Part shown: in pieces, positions 1 to 10,720 of the stretch
Layout of the letters: each line of letters opens with the position of its first letter
Position numbering within the stretch: position 1 is the stretch's first letter
Origin: Solirubrobacteraceae bacterium
GTDB taxonomy: Bacteria > Actinomycetota > Thermoleophilia > Solirubrobacterales > Solirubrobacteraceae
Length of the DNA: 64,000 bases
Assembly (NCBI GenBank): GCA_017744415.1
Contig: JAGIBJ010000128.1
Location: forward strand, 1-64,000
Reading direction: 5' to 3'
Translations under genes and position numbers: made by a program
Notes under the pieces: model-generated
Told to the model about the DNA's origin: nothing
The model's input: the letters and a program-made list of their open reading frames with translations, nothing else
The model's database searches: none

Positions 1-2408
<2,408 letters not shown>

Positions 2409-2837
2409 GGCGATGGCTCCTCGGATGGAGAGGTGGCGGGGAGCTGCGCAGCGGTGGCGAAACGCTCGCAGCAGCGACGGCTGAGTGCCGAGGTTGCGAC
2501 CCTCGGGCTGCTGGCACCACGGACCCCGCTCAGACTTCCGCGTTCTCTCGCGCGGCGCCCAGACAAGCGGCTTCGGCTATCTGCCAGCCCTCTGACCATA
2601 GCGGACTCTGCCCCGGAACGGAGGACATGGCGCACCCGAGAGACGCTGAACCTCACCCCAAAATTCGGACAGGCGTCGAGAACGACCGTCAAAGCGAGCG
2701 GCAACGCGCCAGTGAAGGCATGCATGCCCTCACATACTGTTTTCCGGCGCAACATTGAGGATGAGCGGGCCGATATCGAGCCCATCAGGTCAGGCCAGGA
2801 CGGCCACCACTCAGTCCACGTCCCAAGGATCAGCAGG
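2409..2837. other. Divergent intergenic region of rpoB and a secreted-protein gene
   Basis: This 429-bp gap must carry promoters for both flanking genes. The rpoB side ends in a GAGGAG ribosome-binding site at 2417-2422. The other side ends in an AAGGA site at 2825-2829 ahead of the ATG at 2838. A TATGGT hexamer on the minus strand near 2598 is a possible -10 element for rpoB, but I cannot pair it with a convincing -35. No gene or known riboswitch is visible. Confidence 0.5.
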
Positions 2838-3677
2838 ATGCCGCTTCGTAAACAGGGCACGATCATCCCGATCGCCATCGCCATCAGCCTCAGCACCGCC
2901 CTCGTGCCCTCGAGCGCGAGCGCGTTCGACTGGCAGAGCATGTTCGCGACGCCCAAGCCGGCCGCGACCGCGACGCCCAAGCCGACGGCGACCCCGACGC
3001 CCAAGCCCACGGCGACGCCGACGCCCAAGCCGACGGCAGCTCCGGCCGCTACCGCGACGCCGGCACCTGCTGCGACCGCGGCTCCGGCCGCCACCGCGAC
3101 GCCCGCACCCGCTGCGACGCCCGAGCCGGCCGCCAACAAGTGCACGCCGATGCCCACCAGCAAGGCCTTCTCGAAGTACGGCGACGACGCCGACTACTTC
3201 CTCGCTCCGGGCGGTGGTTTCGAGAGCGGCCACGGCTGGAAGCTCACGAGCGGTGCCTCCGTCGTCTCCGGCAACGACAACCTCGGTATCACCAGCGGCT
3301 CGAAGGCCCTGCAGCTCGCCCCGGGCGGCACCGCCACGTCGCCGGCCTTCTGCGTCGACGACACGCTGCCGTCCTTCCGCTTCGGCGCGAAGGTGTCGAG
3401 CCTCGACGGCGGCTACATCGCCGTCGTGATCTACCGCGACGCCGCGGGCAAGATCACGAACGCCCAGTTCACGTCGTCCGGCGACGGCGACTACTGGAAC
3501 GGCGCGACCGCGTGGAACCCGTCGGCGATCTCGCCGCTGGCCACCAAGATCCCGCTGAACGGCGGCACCGCCTCCGTGCAGCTGATGTTCGTCGGCACGA
3601 TGAAGGCCTACGGCATCTTCGTCGGCAGCAAGGCCTACATCGACTCGGTGATGGTCGACCCCTACCGCCGCGGCTGA
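2838..3677 (+). CDS. Secreted protein with Pro/Thr/Ala repeat linker
   Basis: The 279-residue product is predicted to be exported by Sec. A basic start (MPLRKQ), a hydrophobic core and an AxA site (SSASA, about residue 29) make a clear signal peptide. Residues 38-99 are a low-complexity linker built from PKPTATPT and PAATATPA units, of the kind that spans or decorates cell walls. Residues 103-279 form a compact domain rich in Gly, Ser and aromatic residues with two cysteines, resembling a carbohydrate-binding-like beta-sandwich; I do not recognise the family. The ATG at 2838 is chosen because it starts the signal peptide and has AAGGA 8 nt upstream; a longer in-frame reading to the left is antisense to rpoB. 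A strong terminator follows. Confidence 0.85.
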   Translation: MPLRKQGTIIPIAIAISLSTALVPSSASAFDWQSMFATPKPAATATPKPTATPTPKPTATPTPKPTAAPAATATPAPAATAAPAATATPAPAATPEPAANKCTPMPTSKAFSKYGDDADYFLAPGGGFESGHGWKLTSGASVVSGNDNLGITSGSKALQLAPGGTATSPAFCVDDTLPSFRFGAKVSSLDGGYIAVVIYRDAAGKITNAQFTSSGDGDYWNGATAWNPSAISPLATKIPLNGGTASVQLMFVGTMKAYGIFVGSKAYIDSVMVDPYRRG

Positions 3678-3700
3678 TCCTCAGCCACACCTGATCCTGC

Positions 3701-3734
3701 AAAGCGGGCGGTCCCTCCGGGGGCCGCCCGCTTT
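3701..3734 (+). terminator. Intrinsic terminator after the secreted-protein gene
   Basis: An 11-bp perfect stem (AAAGCGGGCGG paired with CCGCCCGCTTT) closes a short GC-rich loop and is followed by a partly T-rich tract (TTTCGTTGG). It sits 24 nt after the stop codon of the secreted protein. The next gene starts 80 nt further on. Confidence 0.85.
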
Positions 3735-3813
3735 CGTTGGTGGGCGGCCAGCTGCCCGGCGATGCACGGCCCGCGTGGAAGCCAATTGACCGAGCCGGGC
3801 AACACTCGGCCGC

Positions 3814-4368
3814 GTGCCAGACGGGGAGACCGCACTTCACCTGACCTTCGACGACGGTCCAGATCCTGAGTGGACGCCGCGGGTGCTGCGGCGCCTCGCG
3901 ATGCACGGGATCACGGCGACGTTCTTCGTCCTGGGCGCGCGGGTTCGCCGCGCGCCCGGGCTGCTCGACCTGATCGGCGCGGCCGGCCACGAGATCGGAC
4001 TCCACGGCGATGAGCACCTTGATCACCGCGCCACGCCTCCCGACGTGGTCCGTGAGGACACGGTCGCCGCGCTCGCGACCCTTCGGCGTCACGGCGTCGA
4101 GCCCACCGCCTGGCGGCTGCCCTGGGGGCGCCAGGGCGCCGCAACCCTCCCCCTCGCCGACGAGTTCGGCCTCGAACTCGTGCACTGGGACCACGACACG
4201 CACGACTGGCGCGGCGACGGCTGGGACGACCAGCCGGAAAGCTTCCGCACCGACGACCGGCGCGGCGGGATCGTGCTGCTGCACGACGCGCTCGGCCCCG
4301 GCGCGACGCGCGGCGGCTGCGACAACACGCTCGAACTCATCGACCGGATCGCCGTGACCCATGGCTGA
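3814..4368 (+). CDS. NodB-type polysaccharide deacetylase
   Basis: This 184-residue protein is a carbohydrate esterase 4 (NodB-homology) domain that would remove N-acetyl groups from a sugar or glycan. Motif 1 is TFDDGPD (residues 11-17, Asp13 and Asp14). The metal-binding pair is His64 and His68 in HGDEH. Motif 3 is RLPWG (101-105) and the last catalytic motif is LLHD (156-159). It has no signal peptide or transmembrane segment, so it probably acts in the cytoplasm on a precursor. It starts with GTG; no strong ribosome-binding site is seen. It overlaps the next gene by 8 nt and opens a four-gene operon. In otherwise similar operons that I know of, a PIG-L-type deacetylase takes this place. 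Confidence 0.88.
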   Translation: MPDGETALHLTFDDGPDPEWTPRVLRRLAMHGITATFFVLGARVRRAPGLLDLIGAAGHEIGLHGDEHLDHRATPPDVVREDTVAALATLRRHGVEPTAWRLPWGRQGAATLPLADEFGLELVHWDHDTHDWRGDGWDDQPESFRTDDRRGGIVLLHDALGPGATRGGCDNTLELIDRIAVTHG

Positions 4369-5350
4369 GCTGGCGATCGCCGAGCGCTGGGGCGAGCTGC
4401 GCGAGCGTGGGTGGCTGCGCGCAGACGCCTTCGAGAGCCGCACCGCGGAACTGGCTGCGGTGCGTGCCGTGGCCACGGACGGGCTCGGCGCCGGGCGCAT
4501 CTTCGACGGGCATCGCAACGGGCTCGAGCGCCTGCTCGTCGCGGAAGACGACGGAATCGATACGCGCACCCGCAGCCTCCTCGCGGCCGGCGAGCTCGCG
4601 GTCGGCGTGTGGGGCGCCGACCCCGGCCCGGACGACGGCCTGGCGGCAACACTCGATCGCACGAGCCAATCGATCACCGGCGTCAAGGTGTTCTCCTCAG
4701 GCGCTGGGCTCCTCGATCTGGCGATCGTGCTCGTGCGCCGCACGCACGACGGCCCGCCGACGCTGCCGGTGCTGGTCGATCTAGGTGCACCGGGGGCGGT
4801 CCACGTCGACGAGGCCTGGTTCCGCGCACCGGCGCTGCGCGAGAGCCACAGTCATCGGGTCGTCTTCGATGCCGCACCGGTGGTGGGCTTCCTCGGCGAG
4901 GAGGGGAGCTTCACCGCCGATCCCTGGATCAGCGGTGACGCGCTGCGCAGCGCGGCCGTGTGGGCAGGCGCCGCCGATACCCTGCTCGCCCGCATGCGCA
5001 GCATCGCCGGACGCCCGGGCGATGGCGAACGTCTCGGGCGGGCGGCCGCGATCTGCACGGGAGCGGATGCGTGGCTCGCGGCGGGCGCGGTCGCCGTCGA
5101 CGCCGCGCACGCCGGCGACCGCGCAAGCGCGTGGCCGGTGATCGCGGCCCTGCGCCTCGAGCTGACCGAGCGCCTGCGTGAGCTGATGCGGCTGGCGGCG
5201 GAGCATGTCGGCTCGCGCGGGCTGGCGACCGACGACGTGCTCCGCGAGGCCCGTGACGGGCTCGATCTCCTGCTCCTCCAGCACCGTCTCGGTCCCGTCG
5301 CCGAGCGCCTCGGCGCGCACGCCGCTGAGCAGGCGGCCGCGGCTCGATGA
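4361..5350 (+). CDS. Acyl-CoA dehydrogenase-like protein of a glycan operon
   Basis: The 329-residue protein is mostly helical, with a central stretch (about 100-175) resembling the beta-domain of acyl-CoA dehydrogenases and a C-terminal helical bundle ending in a leucine-rich helix. It is shorter and more diverged than true family members (about 380 residues), and I cannot identify the catalytic glutamate. It overlaps the deacetylase before it by 8 nt and the methyltransferase after it by ATGA, so the genes are translationally coupled. A role in oxidising or carrying an acyl or amino-sugar intermediate is an inference from the operon. Confidence 0.65.
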   Translation: MAELAIAERWGELRERGWLRADAFESRTAELAAVRAVATDGLGAGRIFDGHRNGLERLLVAEDDGIDTRTRSLLAAGELAVGVWGADPGPDDGLAATLDRTSQSITGVKVFSSGAGLLDLAIVLVRRTHDGPPTLPVLVDLGAPGAVHVDEAWFRAPALRESHSHRVVFDAAPVVGFLGEEGSFTADPWISGDALRSAAVWAGAADTLLARMRSIAGRPGDGERLGRAAAICTGADAWLAAGAVAVDAAHAGDRASAWPVIAALRLELTERLRELMRLAAEHVGSRGLATDDVLREARDGLDLLLLQHRLGPVAERLGAHAAEQAAAAR

Positions 5351-5919
5351 CCGACCCCGGACTGCTCCGCGAATTTGAGGCGCGCTTCGGGAGCGACCCG
5401 GATCCGTGGGGATTCGAGACCAGCGACTACGAGGCCGCCAAACGCGAGGCCACGATCCGCGCGTGCCGGCCGCTCGTCGGCAAGCACGTGCTCGAGCTCG
5501 GCTCCGCCAACGGCGTGCTGGCCGCCGATCTCGCTCGCTCCTGCGCGCAGCTCGTCGCCGTCGACGCCGTGCCCGCTGCGGCGGAGCGCGCCCGCGAGCG
5601 CCTGCGGCGCGCGCCGCACGCGATGGTGGTCGTCGGGCTCATCCCCCACGCCGTCCCCGTGGCAACGTACGACGTGGTCGTCGCTTCGGAGATCCTCTAC
5701 TACCTCGACGACGAGGCCTACGCGTCGACGCTCGGGCGCATGGAGACGTGGCTCGCAGCTGGCGGGCGCGTCGTGGCCGTGCACTGGCGCCCGCCGGGGA
5801 CTGAGCGCCCGCGCTCGGCGACCGACGTGCACGAAGACCTCGCGCGGCTGCCGTTCCTCCGCCTGCGAGAGACGGCCGACACCGACGACTACCTCCTCTC
5901 CGTGCTCGATCGGCGATGA
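5347..5919 (+). CDS. NodS-like SAM-dependent methyltransferase
   Basis: This 190-residue class I methyltransferase has the SAM-binding motif VLELGSANG (about 48-56), the acidic residue VAVDAVP at the end of strand 2, and a motif resembling ASEILYYL after strand 4. The N-terminus (DPWGFETSDYEAAKRE) matches the start typical of NodS-family N-methyltransferases, which methylate a sugar amine freed by a NodB-type deacetylase. It overlaps both neighbours by ATGA. The substrate here is unknown; the adjoining deacetylase makes an amino-sugar the natural candidate. Confidence 0.85.
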   Translation: MTDPGLLREFEARFGSDPDPWGFETSDYEAAKREATIRACRPLVGKHVLELGSANGVLAADLARSCAQLVAVDAVPAAAERARERLRRAPHAMVVVGLIPHAVPVATYDVVVASEILYYLDDEAYASTLGRMETWLAAGGRVVAVHWRPPGTERPRSATDVHEDLARLPFLRLRETADTDDYLLSVLDRR

Positions 5920-6719
5920 GCCGGCAGATCCCGATCTGGGTCGTCGTCCCGGCGCGCGACGAGGCGCTGGCATTGCCGCACGCGATCGAGGCGCTCGGCC
6001 GCGCGAGCGGCGAGGCAGGCGGGCCGGTGCACCTGGTGATCGTCGAGGACGCGTCGGTCGATGCCACGGGCGCCATTGCTCGCGGAGCCGTGGCCGCCTG
6101 GAGGCACGGCGAGGCCTGCGTGATCGACGGACCAGGCGTCGGCGTCGGCTGGGCCCGGCGCGCGGGGCTCGACCGGGCGGTGATCGGCGCGCTCGCCGCC
6201 GGCGAGCACGACGCGCTGATCGCCACGACCGACGCCGATTCGCGCGTGCCGGTGAACTGGGTCGCGCGGTTGCGCGCCTGCGCCGCGGCAGGGCATGCCG
6301 CCATCGCCGGCGACGTCGTGCTCGATCCGAGGACCGATGCTCGCCTCGTCGCCGCCCGCGCGCGGCGCCTGGAGCGCCGCTTGCGCGATGTGCGCCTCCG
6401 CCATCCCGACGCCGAGCACCCGCATTTCGCCGGCGCGAACCTCGCCTGCTCGGTCAGGCTCCTCGCTTCCCTCGCACCGCTCCCTGCCCCGTTCGCCCTC
6501 GAGGACGACGCCCTGGGAGCGCTGCTGGAGCGTCGCGGCGTGCCGATCCTCCGCGACGCCTCCTTCCCGGTGACCACGAGCGGGCGTCTCGACGGCCGCG
6601 CAGGTGCGGGGCTCTCCCAGGCACTGCGCGCGGACGCGCTCGGCTTCGACACCATGGTGGTCGAAGCGGCGGCTGCCCCGAGGCGTCCGGAGCCAGGCAG
6701 CGCGACCGACCGCCGCTGA
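5916..6719 (+). CDS. Family 2 glycosyltransferase
   Basis: This 267-residue GT-A fold glycosyltransferase begins with WVVVPARDEALAL, the nucleotide-sugar entry strand. It has VIVEDASVDAT (about 41-51) and the metal-binding DAD at 106-108 (TTDADS). FALEDDALGALL near the end matches the acceptor/catalytic ED motif of the family. There are no transmembrane helices, unlike NodC-type synthases. It closes the four-gene operon, sharing ATGA with the methyltransferase, and 47 nt separate it from the next gene. The sugar transferred is not predictable from sequence. Confidence 0.87.
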   Translation: MSRQIPIWVVVPARDEALALPHAIEALGRASGEAGGPVHLVIVEDASVDATGAIARGAVAAWRHGEACVIDGPGVGVGWARRAGLDRAVIGALAAGEHDALIATTDADSRVPVNWVARLRACAAAGHAAIAGDVVLDPRTDARLVAARARRLERRLRDVRLRHPDAEHPHFAGANLACSVRLLASLAPLPAPFALEDDALGALLERRGVPILRDASFPVTTSGRLDGRAGAGLSQALRADALGFDTMVVEAAAAPRRPEPGSATDRR

Positions 6720-6766
6720 CCGACGGCCTTCGCATCTCGGCACCGCACCGGAGTAGAGCTGAGGGC

Positions 6767-7333
6767 ATGAGCAATCAGCTGAACGGACGCCGCGTCGCGA
6801 TCCTCGCGACCAGCGGCGTCGAACGGGTCGAACTCGAGCAGCCGCGTGATGCGGTCACGGGAGCCGGCGCGAGCACCACGCTCGTCACGATCGACGAGCT
6901 CGATGTCGAACTCTGGGACGACGACACCGAGATCGCCGGCACCGCTCGGGCCGACGGGCTCGTGGGCGACGTCAGCGCCGACGACTTCGACGCGCTGCTG
7001 TTGCCGGGCGGCGTCCGCAATCCCGACCAGCTCCGGCAGGACGACGACGCCGTCGGCTTCGTCCGCGCGTTCTTCGCCTCGGGCAAGCCGGTCGCCGCGA
7101 TCTGCCACGGGCCGTGGCTGCTCGCCGAAGCCGGCGTGCTCGACGGCCGCACGGTCACCTCGTATCCCTCGCTGCGGACCGATCTCCAGAACGCCGGTGC
7201 CACCTGGGTGGACGAGGAGGTGGTCGTCGACGAGGGGCTCGTGACGAGCCGCAATCCCGGCGACCTCGATGCCTTCTGCGCGAAGACCGTCGAAGAGATC
7301 GCCGAAGGCAAGCACGCCGGTCAGACCGCCTGA
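6767..7333 (+). CDS. DJ-1/PfpI family protein
   Basis: The 188-residue protein belongs to the DJ-1/PfpI superfamily (general stress protein 18/YhbO type), whose members act as deglycase, protease or chaperone in oxidative and carbonyl stress. The nucleophile elbow is AAICHGPWLL, with Cys followed by His as in PfpI. The upstream strand reads DALLLPGG and the C-terminus TVEEIAEG. The ATG at 6767 gives the family's usual length; longer in-frame readings upstream are shadows of the glycosyltransferase. It lies 12 nt before the DUF892 gene, so they probably share a transcript. Confidence 0.92.
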   Translation: MSNQLNGRRVAILATSGVERVELEQPRDAVTGAGASTTLVTIDELDVELWDDDTEIAGTARADGLVGDVSADDFDALLLPGGVRNPDQLRQDDDAVGFVRAFFASGKPVAAICHGPWLLAEAGVLDGRTVTSYPSLRTDLQNAGATWVDEEVVVDEGLVTSRNPGDLDAFCAKTVEEIAEGKHAGQTA

Positions 7334-7345
7334 GAGGAGCGCCCC

Positions 7346-7912
7346 ATGGCTACGCATCACACCACCACCGCCGCCGACGAGGCCCTCCTCGCCAAGTATC
7401 TGCATGAGGCCCTCGGCAAGGAGCAGCAGCTCGTGACCGCGCTGCAGGCGCAGATCGCCGTCGCCAAGCGCCCTGGTGTCGAACACGCGCTCGTCCAGCA
7501 CCTCGAGGTCACCCGCCGGCAGGTGAATGCGCTGCAACTCCGCCTCGACGATCTCGACGACGGGACGGGTCTGATCCCCAACCCGATCGACGCCGTGGTC
7601 GGGCTGGCGACCAGCGTCGCCAACAAGGGCCTCGCGCTCGCCAAGGGCCCGCTCGTCGCCCTCCGCGGGACGAGCGCCAGCGACCGTGAGCTGCGGATGG
7701 TCCGCGACTGCTACTGGAACGAAGCGGAGGAGATCGCGCACTACCGCGTGATCGAGACCGTCGCCGAGCAGGTCGGAGATGAGCAGACCGCAGAACTCGC
7801 CCGCCGTCACCGCGCGGAGGAGGAGCAGATGCAAACGACCCTCGAGGGTCATCTGCCGGCTGTCGTGCGTGCCGTCGTCGCCGAGGAGACGCCAGCCCGT
7901 TCCGCCGCCTAG
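7346..7912 (+). CDS. DUF892 (YciE/YciF-like) ferritin-like protein
   Basis: This 188-residue helical protein resembles the DUF892/YciF family, ferritin-like four-helix bundles linked to stress responses. It has helix 1 LLAKYLHEALGKEQQLVTAL, a second helix with HLEVTRRQVNAL, a less helical Gly-rich linker around 75-115, and a C-terminal pair with EAEEIAHYRV and RRHRAEEEQM that supplies plausible Glu/His iron ligands. A GAGAGGAGC ribosome-binding site precedes the ATG. Its stop overlaps the stop of the convergent DUF2294 gene (7909). Grouping with DJ-1 and Mn-catalase suggests an oxidative-stress role. Confidence 0.75.
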   Translation: MATHHTTTAADEALLAKYLHEALGKEQQLVTALQAQIAVAKRPGVEHALVQHLEVTRRQVNALQLRLDDLDDGTGLIPNPIDAVVGLATSVANKGLALAKGPLVALRGTSASDRELRMVRDCYWNEAEEIAHYRVIETVAEQVGDEQTAELARRHRAEEEQMQTTLEGHLPAVVRAVVAEETPARSAA

Positions 7913-8277
7913 CGCGCTGCGGGCGGGGCGAGGACGAAGAGCTTCACGGCGATGTCGGGCGCGACGTGGTTCATGCTCATCACCGCGTCGACGCGCCGAC
8001 CGATCTCCTCCTCCACGACGGGCCGGTAGAGCTCGTTCATCACCTTGTGGATATGGCGGCGGTTCTCGAACACGGTCTCGACACGACCGGCGGTGACGAG
8101 CGTCTGCTCCAGCGGGGTATAGACGTCGCGGAGCAGTACCACCACGAGCTCGTCGAGACGGTGCACGCGCACCTGCTTCGGGCCGCGCCCGAGGTGCTGC
8201 TTCTGGAGTTGCACGATCCGCCGGGCAATGGCGCCGAGCGGGTCGGTGTCGGCGACGGGCGCGGACGGCTCCGTCAT
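7909..8277 (-). CDS. DUF2294 domain protein (paralogue A)
   Basis: The 122-residue protein has the DUF2294 pattern: a helix IARRIVQLQKQHLGRGPKQV, the strand LVVVLLRDVYTPLEQTL, then HKVMNELYRPVVEEEIGR and the C-terminal HVAPDIAVKLFVL. The domain's biochemical function is unknown to me. The ATG at 8277 gives family length; a longer frame runs antisense to paralogue B. It is convergent with the DUF892 gene and divergent from paralogue B across a 249-bp gap. Confidence 0.85.
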   Translation of the reverse strand: MTEPSAPVADTDPLGAIARRIVQLQKQHLGRGPKQVRVHRLDELVVVLLRDVYTPLEQTLVTAGRVETVFENRRHIHKVMNELYRPVVEEEIGRRVDAVMSMNHVAPDIAVKLFVLAPPAAR

Positions 8278-8526
8278 CCGTGGATCCGCAACGCGGCCGA
8301 GCGGTCGAGCAGCAGCGCTGCAGGGAGGGATACGAGCATAGGGACGGTGCTTCCGACGAGACGGACGAATCGACGGTTCAACCGCGAAACCCTCTGGAGT
8401 CGCGGACGTCCCTGTTGCGTGAGGGCCGGCTCCCCTCTCTGCTGGGCGCCGGCTTGCCGTCGAACCTACCAAACCCGGCGGCTCTATTCTGGTCCAGACT
8501 GTGCCGTTCGACCCCGCGCCTCGCCC

Positions 8527-8892
8527 ATGACCGCCACCGAGCCCGACTACCGCGAAGCCATCCGCGAGATCGTCCATTGCATCGTGACGCTGGAGAAGGA
8601 GCACTACGGCAAAGGCCCTGAGCGCACCGTGGTGCGCGTCTTGCCGGGCATGGTGGTCGCCCTGCTGCACGAGCCGTACACCCCGGGCGAGGTGACGCTG
8701 ATCGAGGCGGGCCGCCACGAGGCCGTGTTCGCCCACCGCCGCGAGCTCAACGCCATCATGGATCCGGGCTGCGCCGACGTCGTCTCCAAGGAGCTCGGGC
8801 TCCCCGTGTTCGCCACGATGAGCAGCTGCCACGTTGCGCCCAACCTCGGCGTCAAGGTGTTCATCACCGACGACTCACTGAGCGCCCAGTAG
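8527..8892 (+). CDS. DUF2294 domain protein (paralogue B)
   Basis: This 121-residue protein is a second DUF2294 member, with IVTLEKEHYGKGPERTVVRV, a strand MVVALLHEPYTPGEVTLIEAG, and the terminal CHVAPNLGVKVFI motif. It aligns along its full length with paralogue A but the two are clearly diverged, so the duplication is old. It is transcribed away from paralogue A. A third, more diverged copy lies at 16257-16733. Function unknown. Confidence 0.85.
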   Translation: MTATEPDYREAIREIVHCIVTLEKEHYGKGPERTVVRVLPGMVVALLHEPYTPGEVTLIEAGRHEAVFAHRRELNAIMDPGCADVVSKELGLPVFATMSSCHVAPNLGVKVFITDDSLSAQ

Positions 8893-9063
8893 CGACCAGC
8901 GCTTTTTTCCGGTGAGGCGTCGCGCCGCCCCGGCGCCGTTGCTAGCTTCGTACGCAGTCGTCGCGTCACTTGTAGTCGCAACGGCTCTTCAGTTCACCTA
9001 GGAACGACGGCCCCGGCTAGACGGGGGTCCGTGGGACCTCCGCGCTACCGCAAAGGACGTTCC

Positions 9064-10251
9064 ATGCTCCAAACCGCCGAACTCGACGCTGCTCGCTCTG
9101 CGATGCGCTCCTTCAAGACGGCGCCGACCTCGCCCGCGACCGTCAGCTCCGAGCTCGAGGAGCCGCTCACGATCAGCGCCATGGAGATGGCCCGGATCAC
9201 CGGCGTCGGCCGCGAGCGGCTGCGCACCTGGGAGCGCCGACACGGATTCCCGCTGCCGGTACGGGCCCCCAACGGCATGCGCCGCTACCGCGCCGAGGAC
9301 GTGCGCGCCGTCGTCTCCATCGCCCGCCAAGTGGATCGAGGGGTCGCGCTCGGCGCGGCGATCCAGCAGGCGCTGCAGGAGCCGGAGCGTGGCGCGGTGG
9401 GATTCCAGAGCCTCGGCACCGCCCTGGACTACGCGCACGCGCCCGCCATCGCTCTTCAGGGCCCGACCCCGATGACGGTCGCGTGGGCCAACGCGCTGAC
9501 CATCGCGAGCCCCGAGGCACCGACCGTCGGCGACGACCTCCTCGAGCGGTTGCCCGACTTCGGGCCGGCCGCCATCTCCGCGATCCAGCGACTGATGTCG
9601 GGCGACATCGACGACTCTGCCGTCGTCACCCACCTCGACTGGACGAGCGCCTTCCCGACGGAGCGCCAGTCGCTCGCGTGGCGCCTCCCGGCCGAGGCCA
9701 GTGATCAGGCGCTCGTCGTCCTCGTACAGCTGCCCCAGTCGGCCAGCCACGATACGGGCGTGTCCGCGGCGACCCCGTGGGCGGCGGCCATCGGCGCTGC
9801 GCGCTCCGTGCTCGAGCACGAGCGTGGCGTAGCGAGCGTGCAACACGCCCTGGCGGCGCTGGTGCGCCGCACCGGGGCCATCGACGGTTTCGTCGCCACG
9901 AGCAGCAACGCGAGCGAGCTCCGCGCCGCCTCCAGCGTCCGCGGCTGCTGGCCGGCCCGCGCGATCGACACCTCTGAGATGCCTGACGTGCGGGCGCTCC
10001 TCGCCGAGCCCTCCGTCGAGTGGCTCTCGCCCGACACGTTGCGCGAGCTGTCGGCGCCGCCGCGCTCCCAGGCCGTCGTCGTTCCGTTGGTCGGCGGCGG
10101 GGTGACGCTCGGTGTCATCACGCTGTTCTACGCCACCGAGATGCACCTCTGCGAGGTGTCGCGCGAGCTGCTTCAGACCTTCGCGGCCACGGTCGCCGCC
10201 TCGCTGCAGCGCGAGCGCCACGCGGCACTCGCCGCCCGTTCGCAGGGGTGA
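9064..10251 (+). CDS. MerR-type HTH regulator with C-terminal sensor (GAF-like) region
   Basis: The 395-residue protein has a MerR-family winged helix-turn-helix near residues 38-90 (ISAMEMARITGVGRERLRTW, then RRYRAEDV), the version seen in CarH/LitR-type regulators where WERRHGFP follows the recognition helix. The rest looks like a PAS-like segment (about 110-220) followed by a GAF-like domain (about 240-390; VVVPLVGGGVTLGVITLFY). No B12-binding motif or metal-binding cysteines are visible. The ATG at 9064 is preferred over an upstream GTG because AAAGGA lies 6 nt before it. It is monocistronic, convergent with the SRPBCC gene. Confidence 0.8.
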   Translation: MLQTAELDAARSAMRSFKTAPTSPATVSSELEEPLTISAMEMARITGVGRERLRTWERRHGFPLPVRAPNGMRRYRAEDVRAVVSIARQVDRGVALGAAIQQALQEPERGAVGFQSLGTALDYAHAPAIALQGPTPMTVAWANALTIASPEAPTVGDDLLERLPDFGPAAISAIQRLMSGDIDDSAVVTHLDWTSAFPTERQSLAWRLPAEASDQALVVLVQLPQSASHDTGVSAATPWAAAIGAARSVLEHERGVASVQHALAALVRRTGAIDGFVATSSNASELRAASSVRGCWPARAIDTSEMPDVRALLAEPSVEWLSPDTLRELSAPPRSQAVVVPLVGGGVTLGVITLFYATEMHLCEVSRELLQTFAATVAASLQRERHAALAARSQG

Positions 10252-10256
10252 ACGCT

Positions 10257-10288
10257 GCGCCGCGCTGGCTACTCGGCCAGCGCGGCGC
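10257..10288. terminator. Bidirectional hairpin between convergent genes
   Basis: A perfect 13-bp GC-rich inverted repeat (10257-10269 and 10276-10288, 6-nt loop) starts 5 nt after the MerR-type gene's stop and overlaps the last codons of the SRPBCC gene on the other strand. It lacks a clear T tract, so termination is plausible but not certain. Confidence 0.5.
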
Positions 10289-10718
10289 GGCGCGCCCACG
10301 CCATCGAGGCCAGCCGGCGCAGCGCCTCGGCGTTGCGCAGCGCGATCAGCGGCGAGGTGACGAGGTCCGGGATCGCGCCGCCGATCCAGCCCGTCGCGCG
10401 CTCGTCGATCGTGATGCACGTGCCGTCGCCGTCGGGCTCGAGCGTGAGTTCGACCGGTCCCGTGAGGAACGGCCGGATCCGCACTTCGAGGAGCAGGCGG
10501 CGCGGCGCATCGGCCTCGACGACGGTCGTCGTATCCGTGAGCTTGACGGGCCCGTGCCCCTGCACATGGCGGAACGTGGAGCCAGGCTCCGGCCAGTCGC
10601 CGTCGAATTGCGGCACGTCGTGCGAGCCGACGACCCAGAACGCGTAGCTGCGCGGATCGGCGAGGATCGCCCAGACGTCGGCGGGCGAGGCCGGGACCCA
10701 TTTGCGGACGGGAGCCAT
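10269..10718 (-). CDS. SRPBCC (START-like) family protein
   Basis: This 149-residue protein has the layout of the SRPBCC/polyketide-cyclase fold, a hydrophobic-ligand pocket. An N-terminal strand and helix (KWVPASPADVWAILADPRSY) is followed by a beta-sheet rich in ligand-facing residues (TFRHVQGHGPVKLTDTTTVV, LLLEVRIRPF) and a long C-terminal helix (LIALRNAEALRRLASMAW). The ligand is unknown. It starts 2 nt after the stop of the DCC-family gene, so the two form an operon. Confidence 0.85.
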   Translation of the reverse strand: MAPVRKWVPASPADVWAILADPRSYAFWVVGSHDVPQFDGDWPEPGSTFRHVQGHGPVKLTDTTTVVEADAPRRLLLEVRIRPFLTGPVELTLEPDGDGTCITIDERATGWIGGAIPDLVTSPLIALRNAEALRRLASMAWARRAALAE

Positions 10719-10720
10719 GG

